This document shows positions 9,201 to 11,966 of a stretch of DNA of 11,966 nt, in pieces. Position 1 is the first letter of the stretch. Each line of letters starts with the position of its first letter. Made by a program: the position numbers and the translations under genes. A model generated the notes under the pieces. That model had not been told where the DNA came from. It did no database searches and saw only the letters and a list, made by a program, of their open reading frames with translations. This DNA comes from JAKLFA01 sp038222225. Lineage in GTDB: Bacteria > Omnitrophota > Gorgyraeia > Zapsychrales > JANLHA01. The stretch spans positions 1 through 11,966 of the forward strand of contig JBBRHV010000065.1 in assembly GCA_038222225.1 (NCBI GenBank), in the 5' to 3' direction.

Positions 9201-9586
9201 TGGAATCAGGCATTGATATTATTGCCCGGCCTCCCGGAAAAAAGCGCCAGAATATCAGCCTTTTATCCGGAGGGGAAAAGACCTTAACGGCGATTGCCTT
9301 GATTTTCGGCGTTTTCAAAGTCAATCCGAGCCCGTTTTGTGTTTTGGACGAGATTGATGCCGCTTTAGATGAGTCCAATGTCGGCCGCTATAGTTACCTA
9401 TTAAAGGATTTTGCCAAGATCGCGCAATTTATTATTATTACACATAACAAAAAGACCATTGCCAGCGCGGATGTGATGTATGGAATTACCATGCAGCAAA
9501 CCGGGGTTTCTAAGCTGGTGTCAGTCAAATTCAGTGATCAGCCGGAGGCCAAATCGAATGCCGTTGCGGTTCCGGCAGCTGTGTAG
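6284..9586 (+). CDS. smc: Chromosome segregation protein SMC, with a reduced hinge
   Basis: ABC-type ATPase of the bacterial condensin that compacts and resolves chromosomes with ScpA/ScpB (neither is in view). 1100 aa against a usual ~1150-1200. GTG start with AGGGAG six bases upstream. N-terminal head: KSFADKTVFNFGPGITAVIGPNG and Walker A GPNGCGKS (31-38, Cys where Ser is common), LGEQSAKELRGSSMEDVIFNG. Coiled coil about 170-500, rich in Q, E, R and heptad-like. A central non-coiled part spans only about 503-572 and starts like a hinge (SGIIGKVKEV) but lacks the rest. Second coil about 575-910. C-terminal head: signature LSGGEK (S995-K999), Walker B FCVLDE (D1022, E1023), D-loop ALDE, H-loop H1054 in ITHNKKTI, and MYGITMQQTGVSKLVSV. 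Cotranscribed with acp. Head motifs are intact, so it should bind and hydrolyse ATP. Confidence 0.96.
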   Translation: MYLKRLEIFGFKSFADKTVFNFGPGITAVIGPNGCGKSNVFDAMRWVLGEQSAKELRGSSMEDVIFNGTDQKAALGFAEVSLTFSNESRILPYEYNEVTVTRRLFRSGESEYLINKTPVRLKDIAEMFMGTGVGAEAYSMVQQGKVDLIVSARPEDRRVLLDEASGITKYKTRKREALNRLRDTENNLLRISDIVNEVKRQIASCERQAKKARRYKEEFEKLKVLEVKSAQQELMQRQNEKSRRQGQMEELREKETTFHAELEEFKNMIEHEAVMLDELEEKINDVHSDQIKIDGQIDLNNKQIGFNEERLDGLSSAEQRIQETTGQLEERSRQQRERVESINQFLVGLEQSLQGNIQTLEAKRQSLATIGHCVEEAQQEIHQKEEGILFITTEQVKVKNKLTDSMKQVQGCLARQRRLEVEHSKVSCEKGEIDQKFFGICQKIEQVGTVLGDLHVRLNERRAAFEEVSSQMTFLDGSIDDLDRKKLFLISQKEFIEKLSAQYEDIPDPVAEGRLVTDRVPMQHQSGIIGKVKEVKPIDSASMGWLAEHFGRDGRQLYEIICETKFIELDPAQVSARIDDLARQIAEKSLEKEGLNSRSTHLKTEISGLAIELQEREKESSVYQAQRTDISQEVEKLNQELELVRMELDEVATSLEAHHSAENILAQQLQTLNQDLEHAQHVIRGKQELIRMKGQEREETTVSMAQLEADINSVEDKRSSYLENLRTFSEALESAQNELMRLAHENEDLFKRRDQYRQEIGQVTEDIERLKIQRQDFQTVLQDYLIQKEEVARRLQSVKGNILGYEKDLETVRAAMHAEEMNEQQIGFQQKEIRDRLLQTYRIDLDHLELAEGLDLNMTVEGLSSDGPLNPEELNMMIERLRRRCESFGAVNLVAIEEFDELKDRFEFLTRQQADLITAKESLHKTIQKINRETRQMFMNTFTKVSEEFRIYFRMLFGGGEAQLVLLDPENVLESGIDIIARPPGKKRQNISLLSGGEKTLTAIALIFGVFKVNPSPFCVLDEIDAALDESNVGRYSYLLKDFAKIAQFIIITHNKKTIASADVMYGITMQQTGVSKLVSVKFSDQPEAKSNAVAVPAAV

Positions 9587-9589
9587 GAG

Positions 9590-9618
9590 TTGATTTTTTT
9601 ATTTATATAAGATATACT
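9590..9618 (+). promoter_or_regulatory. Sigma70-type promoter for the Cys-rich secreted protein
   Basis: TTGATT (9590-9595) and TATACT (9613-9618; five of six match TATAAT) are separated by exactly 17 bases, in an AT-rich stretch just after the smc stop. Predicted transcription start is about 9625, giving a leader of about 35 bases to the ATG at 9660. Confidence 0.7.
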
Positions 9619-9646
9619 TTAATTACCATTTCAATATGATAGGTTC

Positions 9647-9655
9647 AGAGAGGGG
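9647..9655 (+). promoter_or_regulatory. Ribosome binding site that selects the start at 9660
   Basis: Purine-rich AGAGAGGGG ends four bases before the ATG at 9660. The earlier in-frame ATG at 9636 has no such site and lies only about ten bases from the predicted transcription start, and starting there would push the prepilin-like leader eight residues inward. I therefore choose 9660. Confidence 0.75.
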
Positions 9656-9659
9656 CCGT

Positions 9660-11660
9660 ATGAATCGTAAAGCACAGCAGATCATTGAATACCTTCTTTT
9701 AGTCGCAAGCGCCATGATCGTATTTTTAGCGGTTTCCGGTCCTACCGGCATGATTCGCTGGCGTGTCGAAGATTCCATTAATCGGACAATTGATATTATT
9801 AAGGCAGATGACCCGAATGATCCTAATGTTTATGATTGGAAACCTTTTGCCTGTGATTGCGGGGTTTTGCGGGACTGCGTTTATCCGGGAGCTAGCGAAA
9901 TCACGGTTTCCTGTAATTTTCGATGTGTGAACGGTGCGGGTGCGGTGGTTGATGATTTTAACTGCATTGATCAGTTAGGGTATCGACCGAGTTCATCTAA
10001 AGGCTGCGGAAATCAACCCTGCTGTGGGATTCAGGGAATACAGCCTGCTTATGGAGAGCAGTGTGATGTGAGCGCAGGATTCACGAAAACATGTGTGAAT
10101 GTTCATGGAGCGGCTTCAGCAGGGAATCAATGGGCAGGTTCAATGGCATGTGTGAATTGCCAGGAGATTGATACGTGTGTCCAGGTTGAAAATCAGGGTG
10201 CGCCTGCGTGTATGGACGGCCGGCTGTATGCCAGTGAGCAGTGTGATAAGGTCAATGGACGGGTGGTGATCAATCCATCGATGGTTCCAGGTGGAGCGAT
10301 CAATTGCACAGATCATATGTATGATTCAGGGACAGGGATCTATTTTACCGGGGGATTGTTGGACTGTAAAGATGACGCCGGAGTCTGTAAAGTTGATACA
10401 TCCACGTGCAAATGGTGCGATGCTTGGAGTCCAAATACTGGTCAATGCGGGACGAACCCGGTCGAATCGTCTCCAAATCCACTTGGTGTAGCTAATTGTC
10501 TTAGAAACGGAACCTATTTTTCGACGCGGACATGTAGAAGTGGTGGGCCAACCGGACTTGTGACAATCGAGCGCGCTTGCAAGCCTGATACAAGCTGCGG
10601 AAATCAGTGCGGATCTGCGCCTGCCAATGTAACGCTTTGTCCTTTGACCGTGCCCTATAGTTTTAAGGTTGGAGCTAGGTGGACATATGTGGATGATGTC
10701 ACAGACTGTACCGCGGGGGCGGTATGCCAGGCCTATTGTACGGGGGAGCAGGTTGTCCTGAGTAATAGGGCACGGTCAAAGGACAAAGCGTTACGTGGGG
10801 TCTGTGGATGCAAGGTAACCAATACAGGGTTTGATGGTGCAATTTGTGCATGCACTTCTCCGCGTGTTGGTAGAGCTGACCCGGACATGGCGCGAGATGT
10901 GTATGACGCTTGGCAAGATGTCCTGCCAGATGTTTATGATGACGCTGTTGATGGCACAGAGGTCCCAGGTGGGATAGACGCAATTCTTGTGGCCGATACC
11001 TGTAACAAAGATAAGCGATCTCATTTTATTTGCGTTCCAACCGATAGCTTTATTGCCTGTGTTGATGTGGCAGTCCTTGATAGCAGTCGTGACACGCATA
11101 GTTGGACAACTCGAACAGTGACCTGCGTTAATCCTCCTACCGATGACCCAGGCAACCCGATCAAGGGTGCTGATGGGACAAAATGTGCAACGGCTGAGGC
11201 AGATACAACTCCGTTGGCAAACAGGACGGATTTGTATGCTTGTGCCGCCGCTGCGGAGGGGACATTTACGGATATTTCTGCGTGCGTTACCCAAGATCCG
11301 GGTGAGGGCGGTGTTTGCGATACCTATGTAGCGCTATCTGCGGGAGCAGGTGATGGAACTTGCGCTGTTGAGGCGGCAACGGATACGTGTCCTGCGGGCG
11401 GTGACATCAACCAGGATTATACCTGTATTGCGAGTAACGCTTTGACATGTACGGATTTAAATTGTACGACAAACTTTATGACAGAGTTTACAAAATATCA
11501 AACCCGCAGCGTAACGTGTTATTCTCCCGGTGCTGATACGTGTCCTGCTTTTGATGTTTCGGCTAAGTTTGAATGCCCGAATGGTTTGGTGCAGAAATGC
11601 CGGGATGTTGATTATTCACGGACAAAAGAGGGGCAATGGAGGAACATTAATTGTTTGTAA
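9660..11660 (+). CDS. Secreted Cys-rich protein with class III/type IV prepilin-like leader, unknown function
   Basis: I do not recognise the family. 666 aa from the chosen start. The N-terminus MNRKAQQIIEYLLLVASAM, continuing IVFLAV, has the layout of a prepilin: short basic peptide, K-A cleavage site, QQIIEY with Glu at +5 and adjacent Tyr as in Flp and archaeal class III leaders (K-G-Q-x-S-x-E-Y), then about 18 hydrophobic residues. Ala replaces the usual Gly at -1. The exported part has about 53 cysteines (8%), spread over the full length, often as CxC, CC or CxxC (FACDCG, CGNQPCC, CVNC, CGC, CAC), with many D, G, T, N and few K. Partial internal echoes are CGNQ at two sites, EQCD at two sites, and T-R-(T/S)-V-T-C near residues 484-489 and 615-620. 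Disulfide-stabilised extracellular domains are expected. Own promoter and ribosome site; no pilus assembly gene is in view. A 30-bp inverted repeat lies in the middle. Confidence 0.85.
   Translation: MNRKAQQIIEYLLLVASAMIVFLAVSGPTGMIRWRVEDSINRTIDIIKADDPNDPNVYDWKPFACDCGVLRDCVYPGASEITVSCNFRCVNGAGAVVDDFNCIDQLGYRPSSSKGCGNQPCCGIQGIQPAYGEQCDVSAGFTKTCVNVHGAASAGNQWAGSMACVNCQEIDTCVQVENQGAPACMDGRLYASEQCDKVNGRVVINPSMVPGGAINCTDHMYDSGTGIYFTGGLLDCKDDAGVCKVDTSTCKWCDAWSPNTGQCGTNPVESSPNPLGVANCLRNGTYFSTRTCRSGGPTGLVTIERACKPDTSCGNQCGSAPANVTLCPLTVPYSFKVGARWTYVDDVTDCTAGAVCQAYCTGEQVVLSNRARSKDKALRGVCGCKVTNTGFDGAICACTSPRVGRADPDMARDVYDAWQDVLPDVYDDAVDGTEVPGGIDAILVADTCNKDKRSHFICVPTDSFIACVDVAVLDSSRDTHSWTTRTVTCVNPPTDDPGNPIKGADGTKCATAEADTTPLANRTDLYACAAAAEGTFTDISACVTQDPGEGGVCDTYVALSAGAGDGTCAVEAATDTCPAGGDINQDYTCIASNALTCTDLNCTTNFMTEFTKYQTRSVTCYSPGADTCPAFDVSAKFECPNGLVQKCRDVDYSRTKEGQWRNINCL
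10629..10658 (+). repeat. Left arm of a perfect 30-bp inverted repeat
   Basis: Begins GTAACGCTTTGTCC and ends GTGCCCTAT. Its exact reverse complement is at 10765-10794; the match breaks on both sides immediately. In frame it encodes VTLCPLTVPY, starting on a codon boundary of the Cys-rich gene. Confidence 0.95.
10765..10794 (-). repeat. Right arm of a perfect 30-bp inverted repeat
   Basis: Begins ATAGGGCACGGTC and ends AAGCGTTAC, the reverse complement of 10629-10658, with 106 bases between the arms. In the gene's frame this copy reads as a Cys-free basic stretch, NRARSKDKALR, unlike the rest of the protein; on the minus strand it would encode the same VTLCPLTVPY as the left arm. Confidence 0.95.
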
Positions 11661-11812
11661 GATTTCTCCATTCGTAAAGGCAGCTGGGGAGCTTGCATTT
11701 TGGGCAGGAAAAAGATGGTTCTGCAAATAAAAACCATTTAAAATAAAATCCGTCTGTTGATTTTTGAGATGTTGTGTGGCGTGGTTTGAGGCCGCCGGGA
11801 CAAGGAGCTCGA

Positions 11813-11966
11813 ATGAAGGATAAGAAGATAACATATTTTCCCAAGATTCAAAAAGACCTCAAATGTTTTCTTGAGAGTGAAGAGGGAAAAATTGTTGAAA
11901 AAGACGCGGTTAAACTTGGAGCCGCGATTATTGCGGCGGGAGTGTTTTTGAGTGGAGTGATGACTC
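11813..11966 (+). CDS. Small protein of unknown function, 3' partial at the window edge
   Basis: ATG with AAGGAG five bases upstream; open for 51 codons to the window end. The visible part starts MKDKKITYFPKIQKDLKCFL, then SEEGKIVEKDAVKLGA, then a hydrophobic, Gly/Ala-rich stretch (about 36-50, AAIIAAGVFLSGVM). A 35-residue charged stretch before the hydrophobic segment is long for a classical signal peptide; it may be a membrane anchor, a late signal peptide, or the leader of a modified or exported precursor peptide. The 152 bases before it, after the Cys-rich gene, contain no gene and no convincing terminator or promoter that I can see. Function unknown. Confidence 0.7.
   Translation, partial: MKDKKITYFPKIQKDLKCFLESEEGKIVEKDAVKLGAAIIAAGVFLSGVMT

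Noticed and set aside
10699..10983. 94-codon minus-strand frame repeating VTLCPLTVPY within the Cys-rich gene
   Set aside because: The shared peptide is just the consequence of the inverted repeat in matching phase; no ribosome site or promoter precedes it. It is recorded only as part of the inverted-repeat finding.
11382..11548. 14-bp direct repeat GATACGTGTCCTGC (11382 and 11535)
   Set aside because: It encodes the same short D-T-C-P-A motif in a Cys-rich protein; too short and isolated to be a mobile or recombination site.
11711..11749. ATGGTT/AACCAT hairpin followed by an A/T-rich run after the Cys-rich gene
   Set aside because: Six-base AT-rich stem with an 11-base loop and no T-tract; too weak to call a terminator.

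Overview
The window looks like chromosome from an anaerobic or fermentative bacterium. No phage, plasmid, IS or CRISPR signature is visible. The mixture of an electron-bifurcation-type acyl-CoA dehydrogenase/ETF operon, a FabV-type enoyl reductase, glycogen synthesis and a secreted Cys-rich protein with a prepilin-like leader fits a Gram-negative-type lineage of candidate phyla such as Omnitrophota or Elusimicrobiota. That placement is inference and weak; no rRNA or universal marker other than SMC is present.

Layout. (1) 2-1147, + strand: glgC (ADP-glucose pyrophosphorylase), missing its first few dozen codons off the left edge. It converges on the next operon across a bidirectional terminator (1160-1197). 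(2) 4341-1210, - strand: a tight three-gene operon of acyl-CoA dehydrogenase, etfB and etfA, with EtfA carrying an N-terminal 2x[4Fe-4S] ferredoxin domain. The gene order and the EtfA fusion match the caffeoyl-CoA reductase (CarCDE) type of electron-bifurcating complex. (3) 4342-4626: AT-rich divergent region. (4) 4627-5807, + strand: fabV, an NADH-dependent trans-2-enoyl-ACP/CoA reductase, split by an apparent one-base loss in a T5 run near 5470. (5) A sigma70-like promoter (5877-5905) precedes acp (6001-6258) and smc (6284-9586). This recalls the acp-rnc-smc cluster of Bacillus but without rnc, and the SMC has an unusually small hinge. (6) Another good promoter (9590-9618) drives a 666-residue secreted Cys-rich protein with about 53 cysteines and a class III/type IV prepilin-like leader. 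Its reading frame contains a perfect 30-bp inverted repeat, 106 bp apart, that could define an invertible segment. (7) The right edge cuts a small protein (11813 onwards) with a charged N-terminus followed by a hydrophobic stretch.

How they fit together: the acyl-CoA dehydrogenase/ETF complex and FabV both reduce enoyl thioesters to saturated thioesters at the expense of NADH, and the ACP next to fabV points to fatty acid synthesis for FabV. SMC is chromosome maintenance. The most unusual part is 9590-11966, where a prepilin-like leader, extreme cysteine content and an internal inverted repeat coincide; a phase-variable or shuffled surface protein is one reading, and an assembly artefact is the main alternative.
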